This document shows, one piece after another, positions 32,001 to 43,516 of a stretch of 64,000 nt of DNA. Under the pieces are notes generated by a model that was not told the origin of the DNA, searched no databases, and saw only the letters and a list, made by a program, of their open reading frames with translations. The position numbers were made by a program, and so were the translations under genes. The DNA comes from Panagrolaimus kolymaensis. Taxonomy: Eukaryota > Nematoda > Chromadorea > Rhabditida > Panagrolaimidae. How positions within the stretch are numbered: position 1 is the first letter of the stretch; the number at the start of each line of letters is the position of its first letter. The stretch lies in NCBI GenBank assembly GCA_028622995.1, contig JAJQJQ010000028.1, positions 2,914,001 to 2,978,000 on the forward strand. Direction: 5' to 3'.

Positions 32001-33483
32001 CCTCTAAACACAGAAAAATTAATGGGAGGTTCCCATCCTATTAAAGTGGTTAGTAACTATCTCAAATATACTAATATATCATTATTTAATGCTATTTATC
32101 ATAATATCTTGGCTTTTTAACGATTAATTAGCATAATATGTGATTTTTCATAAAAATCGTAGTTTTTTGACTAAAACTTTTTCCCCCATCATTCAAGTAA
32201 CTATGAAACTAGGAGACTATGGGTTTCAGCATATGACAAATTTGATTTTCCTTTTTATATTTTAACAAAAGCTATTGGGCTTAGAGAAAACGTGGCAGAA
32301 TTGAATTTATAAAGGTCCAATTTTATTTTTTAAAAATCGAAGAAATTTTTTTGCAACATGCATTTTTTCCTTCCTTTGTTTGATTTGCTCAGTGGTGGAA
32401 GGCGGTTTATTGAAAGGTGGATGGAAGTTCGAAACCGCGGAGATGTAAATAATTTTTTTGAATTTGTTTAACTATAAAATGGAGGGGAATATTATTTAAA
32501 TAATTTAGGTTAATTTTTGGACTTAAAAAAACGGATAAATGCCGAAAAATTAGCATATTTTTAATGTTTTTGACCCCAAACAATTATAAATCAATAAGAA
32601 ATTATTTATAAAAGGTTTTTAAATAATTTTTTGCGTATTTAAATATGCAAATTTAATTGAACAATTTACATAAGTTTAAATATGAAGGATTTTTGGTAGA
32701 TCTTAATGGATCTTTGGGTGGATTATGAATGATCCACGGGTGGATTATTATGGATCCTTGAATGGATTTTCATGGATCTTTCAACAGTTTTGGTTAACTT
32801 TAATGGATCTTTTAACTATTTTTGGTCTATTTTCATGGAGATTTTGGTGGATATTAGAAGAGCTTCTTCGAGTGGATATTTGACTAAGAGTATATTATAA
32901 TGGGTCCATGGGTGGAGGATCTTGGATATTTTAGTTGATCGATCTTTTGGTTGATCGATCTTTTGGTTGATCGATCTTTTGGTTGATCGATCTTTTGGTT
33001 GATGGATCTATGGGTGGATGGATCTATGGGTGGATGGATCTTTGGGTTTTCTTTGGGTTTATGGATCTTTGGGTTTATGGATCTTTGGGTTTATGGATCT
33101 TTGGGTTTATGGATCTTTGGGTTTATGGATCTTTGGGTTTATGGATCTTTGGGTTTATGGATCTTTGGGTTTATGGATCTTTGGGTTTATGGATCTTTGG
33201 GTTTATGGATCTTTGGGTTTATGGATCTTTGGGTTTATGGATCTTTGGGTTTATGGATCTTTGGGTTTATGGATCTTTGGATTTATGGATCTTTGGGTTG
33301 ATGGATCTTTGGGTGGATGGATCTTTGGGTGGATGGATCATAACTTCCACTTCCAGGGGCGCGAAGCGCCCCTTTTTTCATTCATTTTTTGGAATGTTTC
33401 GTATCAAAATGAAGAGCTCTATCTCCTCTATATAATTTATAATTTTTTAAATATATTAATATGTGGATCCCGTGTCACTGGTT
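32001..33483 (+). mobile_element. repeat unit A7 (1483 bp), last unit of the left array
   Basis: Type-1 start CCTCTAAACACAG, tRNA-like block (about 32385-32455), GGATC-rich half, four copies of a TTGATCGATCTTTTGG variant (32930-33000), then a minisatellite in which most repeats carry TTTATGG instead of TTGATGG (33056-33290). Stem-loop at 33355-33373. It ends at CACTGG followed by TTATAATATG, the right flank of the array. Confidence 0.82.
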
Positions 33484-33511
33484 ATAATATGTAAAAAACT
33501 TTGGGGTAGTT

Positions 33512-33556
33512 GCTCGATAGAAAGATCGGGCCGAAGGCCCGATCTTTCTATCTAGC
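33512..33556. other. long GAA-loop hairpin just outside the array
   Basis: A 17-bp perfect stem (33516-33552) with arms GATAGAAAGATCGGGCC and its complement around a GAA loop, extended by three more pairs beyond one mismatch, and followed by CTAG-containing sequence (TCTAGCTAGG). A terminal hairpin followed by CTRR is the classical Helitron 3' end, so this could mark the 3' terminus of another rolling-circle element. Confidence 0.75.
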
Positions 33557-34146
33557 TAGGATGGGGTAAAATCACCCGTAGATTTCAGAAAAACTTACGG
33601 AGCAATATCAAGATCTTATGTATCTCGAGATACACGCATTTTTAACATTAAAATTCAAAAATGCGCCTTTTTTTCGAAGTTTTTTTGCCTTTGATAAAAA
33701 GTAGGTCAAGTGAGCAGAAAGCTAAAGAAATTTTTTGGTTTGTTTTTGAGCGTGATTTTTTTTTGCAAGGATTGAATAATTTTTAATAAGCTTTGAAAGA
33801 ATAACCAAATTGAGTGATCACCATAAGTAAGTGATTATTGTAAGTGCCAGAGGGTATGCATATGTCAGATTTTTAAAGAATTAAACAAATTTTTGAATTC
33901 CAAGGTATTTTTGCATGAGGAATTCATTTGTGGTGTCCTTTTTTGATGGGTTCTTGAGCGGTTCTCAAGATATTAAAGAAGGGAATTATATATCGACATG
34001 AGGGACATGGATGCATTAGGAAATGATAAACCTCTGTGGCATGTTTACGTGGAAGGCATATCCAAATTGTTTGAATATATTACGATATGCCCTTAACGGC
34101 ATGAAAGTGTCGAAGGGATATTGGTATGTCTGTAAGCTTGAGGTGT

Positions 34147-34428
34147 GTGATGCCAGCGGGCATAAAGGCATGATCGGTTCTCAAGATTATGCCAGTGGGG
34201 ATAATGACATGATTGGTTCTCCCAAATATGCCAGCGGGGATAATGACATGATTGGTTCTCCCAAATATGCCAGCGGGGATAATGGCATGATCGGTTCTCA
34301 AGATTATGCCAGTGGGGATAAGGACATGATTGGTTCTCAAGATTATGCCAGTGCGGATAATGACATGATTGGTTCTCCCAAATATGCCAGCGGGGATAAT
34401 GACATGATTGGTTCTCCCAAATATGTTT
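34147..34428 (+). repeat. 39-bp minisatellite, about seven copies
   Basis: Tandem 39-bp units built on TATGCCAGCGGGGATAATGA followed by CATGATTGGTTCTCCCAAA. Two alternating variants exist, one with CTCCCAAA and one with CTCAAGAT. Because 39 is a multiple of three, the plus-strand frame from 34023 (135 residues) contains a 13-residue repeat YASGDNDMIGSPK or ...IGSQD, ending at a stop directly after the last copy. Upstream residues show no signal peptide or domain; coding status is doubtful. Confidence 0.8.
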
Positions 34429-34500
34429 AAAAAAAAAAATCGGTTCTCATTTATTTTAAAAACTTTACGTACTCATAATAAAAAACTAGAACCAGCCGTC

Positions 34501-34515
34501 AATCGCGAAGCGATT
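34501..34515. other. short GAA-loop hairpin
   Basis: AATCGC-GAA-GCGATT, a 6-bp perfect stem with the same GCGAAGC core as the array stem-loops, located 1 kb beyond the left array. Short enough to be chance on its own. Confidence 0.5.
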
Positions 34516-34846
34516 TACAGTTATTTCTACCGAAGACTTTTTGATTGGTTCTCCTAGTTAAAATTGGTAATTGTTTATTGATTTTTTAATTATTATTATT
34601 GAAATATTCTTTGCAATATTTTTCTTTTTTCTTTTAACCACAAAAAAATTAAATCAAGCGAACTCATCTTTTAAAAAGAAAAATTTTTCAAAGTTGATAA
34701 AAGTAAAAACTCCCGTGGAGGGCTATAAAAACTTTGAAAGCTAATAATTATTAAAAAAATAATTAAAAATATTTGGCTTAAAATATTCATATGCACAATT
34801 CAAGACCTAATTCAAATCGAGATTCAATAATATTTTCCTCTATGCT

Positions 34847-35192
34847 TGTTGATATATCACGCGGTGATAGATGATATATTGGTGTCGTCGAGGTTTAGTT
34901 AGATAGTTCTCTGGGAGTTGGTTGTATCTCTGTAGCTGGGATCTTCAAAAATAAGACAAGAACATATTCACATACATCTTTATTCAGGATAAATAACAAC
35001 CAGCACAGACGAAAACATGACAACACAACTAACTAAAGAAAGATACAAAACAAAGACTAGGAAGAGACAATTTTAGGCTGCCATGTTGTTGGCTTCATTT
35101 CGTTGTTGGACCAGTAAGCGTGCAAGCATGATCAAGAGTTTGAGAAGCGGGATATTTGAATGAGTTGGAAGCTGCGCCGCGCGACTGATACA
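34847..35192. mobile_element. possible solo LTR or insertion in an older repeat copy
   Basis: A segment of less AT-rich sequence bounded by TGTTGATATATC and GACTGATACA. It interrupts a stretch that otherwise resembles the 1587-bp repeat (compare the flanks with 37651-37690: CCTCTATG... and GGTATGTCTGGAAAT). TG...CA ends suggest a solo LTR, but I could not find a convincing short target duplication. Confidence 0.3.
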
Positions 35193-35420
35193 AGTGTTTG
35201 GTATGTCTGGAAATCAAAATTTTTGAATTGCGACTATTTTTTTTCTTTTCCAATTAATTTTTATTTATTTTTTTAACCCTATAAATGTATGTCATTTTTA
35301 ACTGGATGCCTCGAATAACGAGATATGAATCCACGAAGATTCATACTCAATAACATGTGTTTTTTAATTTTCAAAGCCACATAACTCGATTTGAGCCTTA
35401 TCTTTCACTAAACAAATATG

Positions 35421-37016
35421 TTACCGAACAGGGATGTCCGAACGTTCGGAGTTCGGGGTTCGGAAGTTCGGATGTTCGGCCCTTTTGCCGAACATTTTTA
35501 GATCGGATCGATGTTCTGATTTTCCTCCGAACATCCGAACCTAATCCGAACATCTAAATAAGCTTAAAATCTAGCTAAATATGCTTTACAATTATCAAAA
35601 TTTATTATTTTTTTTATGATTTTATTATTTTGGCTGATTTTATTAAATATTTTTGTTAGCGTCACTTTTTAAACTTTTTTAAACCAAAATAAAGTTTGGA
35701 GAAATGTAACATTGTTACCATAGTTTGGCGGAATTACGCTTACACATTACGCTTTTGCGTAATTACGCCTGTTTTTGTCATTACGCAAATTACGCGTAAT
35801 TTGAAAGCGTAATTCATAAAATTATTAAGAAAATTGAACGAAGCTTTTACAACTTTTCGCATGTTTTCGAAGAAAAAAACGCTGTGATCCAGCTCCCAAT
35901 AAATTCATCAAAGACAATAATAGCGTACAACCTTTTTACCCAGGAAACTCTAATTCCATTTTAGAACAGGGTAACTATTATTGGATAATTAACCGGTAAA
36001 TCTACAAGATAATAATAATGGCCAACCCTATGGGTAAAAGCATGCAATCAGCTCGCTAAAACTAACATAAACTTTTTATTTATTTCTCTTGCAAATTAAA
36101 GCTGCAAAGTATGGCAAGATAATGATCGCATGCAACAGACTAAAAAATGTTTTAGCAATAGATCCTTTGCCTTGTATGCATTAATGTTTATTTTTTTAAG
36201 TAGCAAAAAAATTACTAAGTTTTAGTAACTGATTTTTCGTTAAATGTTTTAGCTTATGATTATCATAATTTTCCCCGAAATAATATCCATTCACTTTTGG
36301 TTGCGTACGTTCTTGAGACTTACAATATTTGAAATTAAAATAAATCGCTTTTTCATTATTAATTTTCTTAATTTTAGAAATCTCTGTTAGTGAATGCATA
36401 TTTTTCCAAAATAGGATAATTAAAACCTTTTCTGATAGTTTCCATTTGATGTTGTCAAACTATATTGATCTTCCTTTAATTAATAAAGGTTAAAAAAAAG
36501 CAGAAAAGTTATTAAAACTTAATACTCATTTGTTTTTAATGAATAAAATTATTTTGTTAATAATTATTTGTATACAATGCGAGAATGAGAGAAAAATCAG
36601 TAACCTTAGCCAATTGTTTGCAATTGTTACTGGCACAAAAAAATTTAAAAAATATTCCTTTTTTGGACTTACTCTTACGTTTGGCGTAAGTGAAATTTAA
36701 AATTACCCATTACGCGTAATGCGTAATTTTTGCAATTACGCCAAACCCTGCTAGCCACTCAAGAAAATATTTTTAAAATTTATTTTTCTTCATCCTTTCT
36801 AAGCATTTGTTAAAAAAACTGGTCGATTAATAAAAAAAAGACCATAATTAAGCCATTTTTAGACAAAAAAACATTTGAATTTGCAGTTTTTAAAGGGTTT
36901 TTATAATATGTTCGGATGTTCGGATTAATGTTCGGATTTTTTACGTTTGTCCGAACGTTCGGATGTTCGGAGTTCGGATCGAAGAAAAGGCATGTTCGGA
37001 CATCCCTGTTACCGAA
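35421..37016. mobile_element. hAT-type non-autonomous element with 8-bp target duplication
   Basis: Element body 35429-37008 (1580 bp). The left end CAGGGATGTCCGAACGTTCG and right end ...CATGTTCGGACATCCCTG are terminal inverted repeats, with further GTTCGGA-rich subterminal repeats on both sides. It is flanked by a perfect 8-bp direct repeat TTACCGAA (35421-35428 and 37009-37016). CAGGG-type ends plus 8-bp duplications are the hAT signature. No transposase frame is present. Confidence 0.9.
35722..36751. mobile_element. second inverted-repeat element nested in the hAT element
   Basis: Inside the hAT element, a left block (GTTTGGCGGAATTACGC plus several ATTACGC/GCGTAAT motifs, 35722-35815) is mirrored by a right block (TTACGCGTAATGCGTAAT and GCAATTACGCCAAACCCTG, 36700-36751). 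The ends resemble hAT termini (CAGGGTTTGGCGTAATTGC when read inward from the right). I did not find a clean target duplication. Confidence 0.6.
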
Positions 37017-37450
37017 CCGATTTTGTAGGTTTTTATGTGATTTATCACTTGTGATAAACAAAATTTTTTTAAAGCTTTCTTACTTAAGAGTTTGGAATTT
37101 ATTTTTACTTTATCAAAGCATTTTTTTTGCTTTAAGTAATAATTTTTGAATGCTTCCAAATCGTCACCATAGGATCGGATTTGAAAGATAACATTGAAAA
37201 TGGATGTAAAATAGCATAAAATATGATAAAAATAAAGCACTTTTCCTCTGGAATTTTTTTTCTTATTCAAAAAGTTTTTAATTAAATTTCTTGATTCAAA
37301 GCTTGATGCTTGTGTTCATTTAAACTTTAAAAATTCATATAAATTAATTTTTATTAAAGAAAAAATCCAAAGAAGTCAAAAAGCGAGTAAATTTTATACG
37401 CTGATTCCAAAAAACACAACAGCCGCCAACTTTTTCCTTCACCCAAAATA

Positions 37451-38727
37451 GTTACGTTTACCTCGAAGTGATCGTGTTCTTCAATTCCATTAATAAAAAA
37501 AAAATTAATCACATTTGAGGTGCTTCCCGTGTATGCGATTTAAAATCCCGTTGGGAATAATTTTAATATATTTAATAATGAATATTTAAAACAAAAAATC
37601 CATATCTCCTATTCAAGCCCTAATTCAAAACGAGATTCACTAATGTCTTCTTCCTCTATGTCCATACATTATTGGTATGTCTGGAAATTGTTTTTTTTTT
37701 TGCAGCCATTTCTGAAATGTCTTGTATTTGCATGAATTAATTTGAAGAAAAATAAATAAAAACAAGAAAAAATAAGATCTGCTGAAGGGGCAAAAAATAT
37801 TTGTTTCATAATTAAGATTTCTAAAATCCTTCAACACTCAACAGACTGTTTTAGATTTTTTTTGTAGTAAAAACATGCATCAAATATGTAAAAACATTAA
37901 AAAGAATTGGTCCAATTAATTATTGTGATAAATAAGAAATTTAAATAAGCCAAAAAAATCAAAAATTTTGTGATGTGTTGAGAAAGGTCGGGCCGGGTCG
38001 GTTGAGATTTTGAGATGAGATGAGATGAGATGAGATGAGGTGAGTCCAGGATTCGAACCCAGCGAAAATTCTGCAACGTCTTGCAAAAATTCCACTGCGC
38101 CAGAAAACCGGATAATAGATAATAACTTTTTTGGACTATATGAAAGTGAACTTTTTGTTGAGTTTTGAATTAAATTTTCAATTTTATTTGGGCAATTTTG
38201 AAAGAAAATAAAATAGTGGATTACCTAAATCATTTATTATATATTTTTTCTCATGTTTTTCAATCCATTTTCATTCCCAACTTCCTAATTCATTGAAGTT
38301 AGGAATATTTAAATTTATTGTTTTACACTTAAAAAAAATCTTTTATAGGGTTAAAAGCCTCGGCAAAAATCAATAAAATCCAAAATTAATTTTTCTGTTT
38401 TAAAAATTTTGTAGATTAACTATTTTACTAAATATTCGAACTCCACTTTTTTTTTCAATCATTGAGCTCATCAACAAGATATTTGGGTTTTAAATATGTA
38501 AATGAATAACATTAAAAAATATGCTGAATCACGTTTTGAGTTACGGTGTTCAATAAAGCAGCATATGGATATTTTTATCCAAATATTTATTATATGAATT
38601 TTAAATATTATTCCCAACAGGGTTTTGAATCGCATACCAATTATGACATTCAATCAACATCCATAATTTATTAATGGACCTCCTCCTCTTCCTCTATCTA
38701 TGTACACGATCACTTCGAGGTGTACGT
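37451..38727. mobile_element. inverted-repeat element within the 1587-bp unit
   Basis: The arm at 37451-37580 (GTTACGT..ACCTCGAAGTGATCGTG, then TATGCGATT..AAA.CCC.GTTGGGAATAAT) is repeated inverted at 38570-38727. The ~150-bp imperfect arms bracket about 1 kb, suggesting a foldback or MITE-like element that has been tandemly duplicated together with about 310 bp of spacer. Confidence 0.65.
38043..38112 (-). other. tRNA-derived (SINE-like) body, also at 39630-39699
   Basis: Read on the minus strand: an A-box-like TGGCGCAGTGGAA followed about 35 bases later by the B box GGTTCGAATCC. The T-arm and acceptor stems do not pair well, so this is a decayed tRNA-derived promoter rather than a functional tRNA gene. 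Confidence 0.55.
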
Positions 38728-41180
38728 AACAATAAATTGCTTCCAAATCGTCACCATAGGATCGGATTTGAAAGATAACATTGAAAATGGATGTAAAATA
38801 GCATAAAATATGATAAAAATAAAGCACTTTTCCTCTGGAATTTTTTTTCTTATTCAAAAAGTTTTTAATTAAATTTCTTGATTCAAAGCTTGATGCTTGT
38901 GTTCATTTAAACTTTAAAAATTCATATAAATTAATTTTTATTAAAGAAAAAATCCAAAGAAGTCAAAAAGCGAGTAAATTTTATACGCTGATTCCAAAAA
39001 ACACAACAGCCGCCAACTTTTTCCTTCACCCAAAATAGTTACGTTCACCTCGAAGTGATCGTGTTCTTCAATTCCATTAATAAAAAAAAAATTAATCACA
39101 TTTGAGGTGCTTCCCGTGTATGCGATTTAAAATCCCGTTGGGAATAATTTTAATATATTTAATAATGAATATTTAAAACAAAAAATCCATATCTCCTATT
39201 CAAGCCCTAATTCAAAACGAGATTCACTAATGTCTTCTTCCTCTATGTCCATACATTATTGGTATGTCTGGAAATTGTTTTTTTTTTTGCAGCCATTTCT
39301 GAAATGTCTTGTATTTGCATGAATTAATTTGAAGAAAAATAAATAAAAACAAGAAAAAATAAGATCTGCTGAAGGGGCAAAAAATATTTGTTTCATAATT
39401 AAGATTTCTAAAATCCTTCAACACTCAACAGACTGTTTTAGATTTTTTTTGTAGTAAAAACATGCATCAAATATGTAAAAACATTAAAAAGAATTGGTCC
39501 AATTAATTATTGTGATAAATAAGAAATTTAAATAAGCCAAAAAAATCAAAAATTTTGTGATGTGTTGAGAAAGGTCGGGCCGGGTCGGTTGAGATTTTGA
39601 GATGAGATGAGATGAGATGAGATGAGGTGAGTCCAGGATTCGAACCCAGCGAAAATTCTGCAACGTCTTGCAAAAATTCCACTGCGCCAGAAAACCGGAT
39701 AATAGATAATAACTTTTTTGGACTATATGAAAGTGAACTTTTTGTTGAGTTTTGAATTAAATTTTCAATTTTATTTGGGCAATTTTGAAAGAAAATAAAA
39801 TAGTGGATTACCTAAATCATTTATTATATATTTTTTCTCATGTTTTTCAATCCATTTTCATTCCCAACTTCCTAATTCATTGAAGTTAGGAATATTTAAA
39901 TTTATTGTTTTACACTTAAAAAAAATCTTTTATAGGGTTAAAAGCCTCGGCAAAAATCAATAAAATCCAAAATTAATTTTTCTGTTTTAAAAATTTTGTA
40001 GATTAACTATTTTACTAAATATTCGAACTCCACTTTTTTTTTCAATCATTGAGCTCATCAACAAGATATTTGGGTTTTAAATATGTAAATGAATAACATT
40101 AAAAAATATGCTGAATCACGTTTTGAGTTACGGTGTTCAATAAAGCAGCATATGGATATTTTTATCCAAATATTTATTATATGAATTTTAAATATTATTC
40201 CCAACAGGGTTTTGAATCGCATACCAATTATGACATTCAATCAACATCCATAATTTATTAATGGACCTCCTCCTCTTCCTCTATCTATGTACACGATCAC
40301 TTCGAGGTGTACGTAACAATAAATTGCTTCCAAATCGTCACCATAGGATCGGATTTGAAAGATAACATTGAAAATGGATGTAAAATAGCATAAAATATGA
40401 TAAAAATAAAGCACTTTTCCTCTGGAATTTTTTTTCTTATTCAAAAAGTTTTTAATTAAATTTCTTGATTCAAAGCTTGATGCTTGTGTTCATTTAAACT
40501 TTAAAAATTCATATAAATTAATTTTTATTAAAGAAAAAATCCAAAGAAGTCAAAAAGCGAGTAAATTTTATACGCTGATTCCAAAAAACACAACAGCCGC
40601 CAACTTTTTCCTTCACCCAAAATAGTTACGTTCACCTCGAAGTGATCGTGTTCTTCAATTCCATTAATAAAAAAAAAATTAATCACATTTGAGGTGCTTC
40701 CCGTGTATGCGATTTAAAATCCCGTTGGGAATAATTTTAATATATTTAATAATGAATATTTAAAACAAAAAATCCATATCTCCTATTCAAGCCCTAATTC
40801 AAAACGAGATTCACTTATTTCTTGCCACTAAGCTTGATACATGTGTTCAGTTATAACTTTAAAAAATCATAAAAAATAATTATTTTTAAAGGAAAAATCC
40901 AAAAAAATTAAATTTCATCTAATGTTTATGTGCTGAATCTAAAAAAAATACAGCCGTGAAATTTTTCCTTCATCAAATATAGTTAAGTTCACTTCGATGT
41001 GAACTTGTTCTTGGGTCCATAAATAAAAAATGGACCACTTTTGAAGTTATTGCTTTTTTTATTCAATTGTGTAAAACAAAATTTGTTGATTGTTATAGTC
41101 AATATCAAAAAAGCAGTTTCAATTTACTCCTATGCTTAAACTCACCTTTTTTTGATTCTATTCAAATTTTCAAAAGAAGA

Positions 41181-41558
41181 ATGCTAAATCATGATCTTCC
41201 ACTTCCAGCTGATGTATTCGCAATTTTAGAACCAAATAAAGGATTTCATAAACATCCATGTACTCTTTCATCTGCATTAAAACCTTCATCTAATGCTACT
41301 GTTGCTCCACAAACATTACTACCAACTTCATCATCACCTTTAACAACAACCAATAATCATATCAATATGCCTGAAATAGCTACATCAGATGAAAATCCAA
41401 TTGAATTTGATCCATCATCAAAACCACTTCAAATAACTCCCGAACGTCGTAGAGCACCTAAAGAAATAAAAAAAATGTTTATGAAGATTAAAAAGAAGAA
41501 AAGAAAAAGAAGAAGCAACGAATCTTTTACTTTTTGTCTGTGTGGTTTTTTTGAATAA
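41181..41558 (+). CDS. hypothetical protein, Ser/Thr/Pro-rich with basic tail
   Basis: A 125-residue frame from the ATG at 41181 (MLNHDLPLPADVFAILEPN...), open farther upstream without an ATG. The middle is rich in S, T, P and N; residues ~85-115 are strongly basic (RRRAPKEIKKMFMKIKKKKRKRR), which could be a nuclear targeting or nucleic-acid-binding tail. AATAAA overlaps the end. I do not recognise a family. It might be the 3' exon of a longer gene: CAAAAG five bases upstream of the ATG could be an acceptor. Confidence 0.35.
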   Translation: MLNHDLPLPADVFAILEPNKGFHKHPCTLSSALKPSSNATVAPQTLLPTSSSPLTTTNNHINMPEIATSDENPIEFDPSSKPLQITPERRRAPKEIKKMFMKIKKKKRKRRSNESFTFCLCGFFE

Positions 41559-41724
41559 ATAAATTCCTTACAAGCTGAGAGACTCCTTTTAAACAAGCGA
41601 AACAAATATATATCCAAAAACAATTTTAAAAAAAAGTATGAAATAATAATAAAAAAGAAGTTATCGTTTATTCTACAGCAATAAAAAGGTCGAAGAAAGT
41701 TTTATAAAAAAATTCTTCAAATAT

Positions 41725-42880
41725 TTATGTTGACTTATTTTCTAAAGTACAAATTGGATAATTTTTACAACATGGTTCTTCTTTATTTGGTTCGAAATAA
41801 GTTAATTCTTTTAGATGAACGGGGCAAAATTTTATTTTATATTCCATTACCATTTTAGCTGTGCATTCCATAATTTCTTTTAGCGAAAGTCTATTTTTTA
41901 AATATGGTTGCAATTGAGGAATGGATAGAACTCGTTGTTTAATAAGATTAATATTTTTAAATTGTATCATCAATTCAGGATGCACACTATATAATAATTC
42001 ATACATATTGGTGACTGCAAAATCAGCATATGTAACTCCACTGGAAAAAAAGAATCCATTTTCATGTGTTTTTGAAGCATAAGTTTCTAATATACCAAAA
42101 AATTTCTTTACAGATGGCTCAAATGTTTCTATGTAAGCTTTTTTCTAAAAAAAATTTTATGAATATTAAAAACAAATTTTTTATTTTCAAAAAAATAAAA
42201 CTAGCCCAATTAATATTTTCTTTAAATCCATAAAAAGCTTTAACATATTTTATTACATTATTAGCTAATTCTCTTTCCAACCCAATAATACTATCAACTT
42301 GAGCTTCTTCAAATATTCCATGCCCAGCAAGACCATACATTTTAGCTAACATTCGAGCTATTGCATCATTGCCATAAATATTTTTTCCATTCCAATCAAG
42401 AATAGGGAAACCATGGGAATGGATGTCTGTAAAAAATTATTCCTATAAAAGTTTACAAAAAAAATTCAAAAAGAGGAATTTCAAAATATTAGACGGTGCC
42501 AAAGAGATTATTTTGAAAAAAAATAAAGGAAATTAAAATATCAGTTGGTCGAGGAATAGAAATATATTTTATTTTACTTTTAATTATTGAAGCCAAAAAA
42601 ACTAATATAAAAATTTAAACTAACCATATTGCATTGAAACCATTTCTTTATAATCATGCATAGTATAATTTTCAAATTCTATTCCAGCATAAGCTAAAAT
42701 CAATCTAGACATTTCAGCTAAATCTCGAGTACAAAATGAAACTAATCGAAATTGGGGTCTAAGTTTTGTTTGAGGTAACAATTTTGGTATTTTATTTAAA
42801 GGAATTTCTTGTAGTTGCAAATCCGTCGTTGGTTTTTGACGTTTTCGTGAAAGCATCCATGGAATTAACATTGGTTCCAT
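41725..42880 (-). CDS. divergent glutathione S-transferase-like protein, 3 exons
   Basis: Exons 42880-42625, 42426-42206 and 42144-41725, about 298 residues. The GST thioredoxin-like half is visible from residue ~45: FRLVSFCTRDLAEMSRLILAYAGIEFE, then HGFPILDWNGKNIYGNDAIARMLAKMYGLAG; the helical half has EEAQVDSI and VTYADFAVTN. This order matches nematode sigma-type GSTs (usually ~205 residues). Oddities: a ~43-residue basic N-terminal extension; serine where the catalytic tyrosine (tYF) is expected, so glutathione conjugation is doubtful; and a ~45-residue Cys-containing C-terminal tail (KFCPVHL...PCCKNYPIC). The second intron keeps frame only with a GC donor at 42205 (TGG|GCTAGT); the nearest GT donor breaks frame. 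Confidence 0.75.
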
Positions 42881-43516
42881 TTTTTAATAAATAAATTTAT
42901 GGCAAAATTTCGCTATAAAAGAAGTCAAAAAACGTTAAAAAAATATTGCGTCAGCTGAAGAAAGAAAAAAAGGAAAGATAACAAATAAAAATAAAAAAAG
43001 AAGGAAAGGAGAAAAAGCTCACGTTTGTTTATTTTTATATTGATTTTTTTATTTTTTCTCTCATAAAATTCTCTGCAACCACCACTCAGCTAAATTCGAA
43101 TGCAACGTACTCATATAGATAACAAAGAAGAAAACTATTTTGTTATCAAAGAAAAAACTTTCCTCCTTTAAACATGAAAAGAGTATGTATGGTATCGTGT
43201 TTTAAACTTTTGACTTTTAAAAAAAAAATTTCCGGAACATTCCATGACAAAATTATTTGATAAAAAAACAAAAGTTAATCATCACGAATTCAATTCACAA
43301 AAATTAAAAAAGTTTTTTTAGCAATGTTGTAATATTTTTAATGGAAGCAAACTCATCATTAAAGCATTTTTTATTTTAAAAAGAGGCAAAAAAGTTTTAT
43401 CAAAAACAAAATGCTTTAAATTTTTTTAAAGCCAAACTTTTTTAATATAATAACAAAAAGGAAAATGTATAATTATCAAAAATTGCTTCAATTAAGCAAC
43501 ATTTAAAAATTCCAAA

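Larger units (their letters stand above)
37151..40815. repeat. 1587-bp tandem duplication, 2.3 copies
   Basis: Copies 37151-38737 and 38738-40324, plus a partial third copy 40325-40815, begin at TGCTTCCAAATCG and are almost identical (for example only GTTTACCTCG versus GTTCACCTCG near 37457/39044/40631). A much more diverged relative continues from 40820 to about 41060. No coding region is present. Each copy includes a (GAGAT)n microsatellite (38009-38040, 39596-39627). Confidence 0.9.

Noticed and set aside
34080..34340. Minus-strand frame through the 39-bp minisatellite
   Set aside because: A mirror of a frame-preserving repeat; no start context or motif.
34847..35192. Confident LTR retrotransposon call
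   Set aside because: TG...CA ends but no matching short target duplication, and no internal retroelement coding sequence.
38043..38112. Functional tRNA gene on the minus strand
   Set aside because: A and B boxes are good, but the T-arm and acceptor stems do not pair and the block is inside a duplicated repeat; a tRNA-derived relic fits better.
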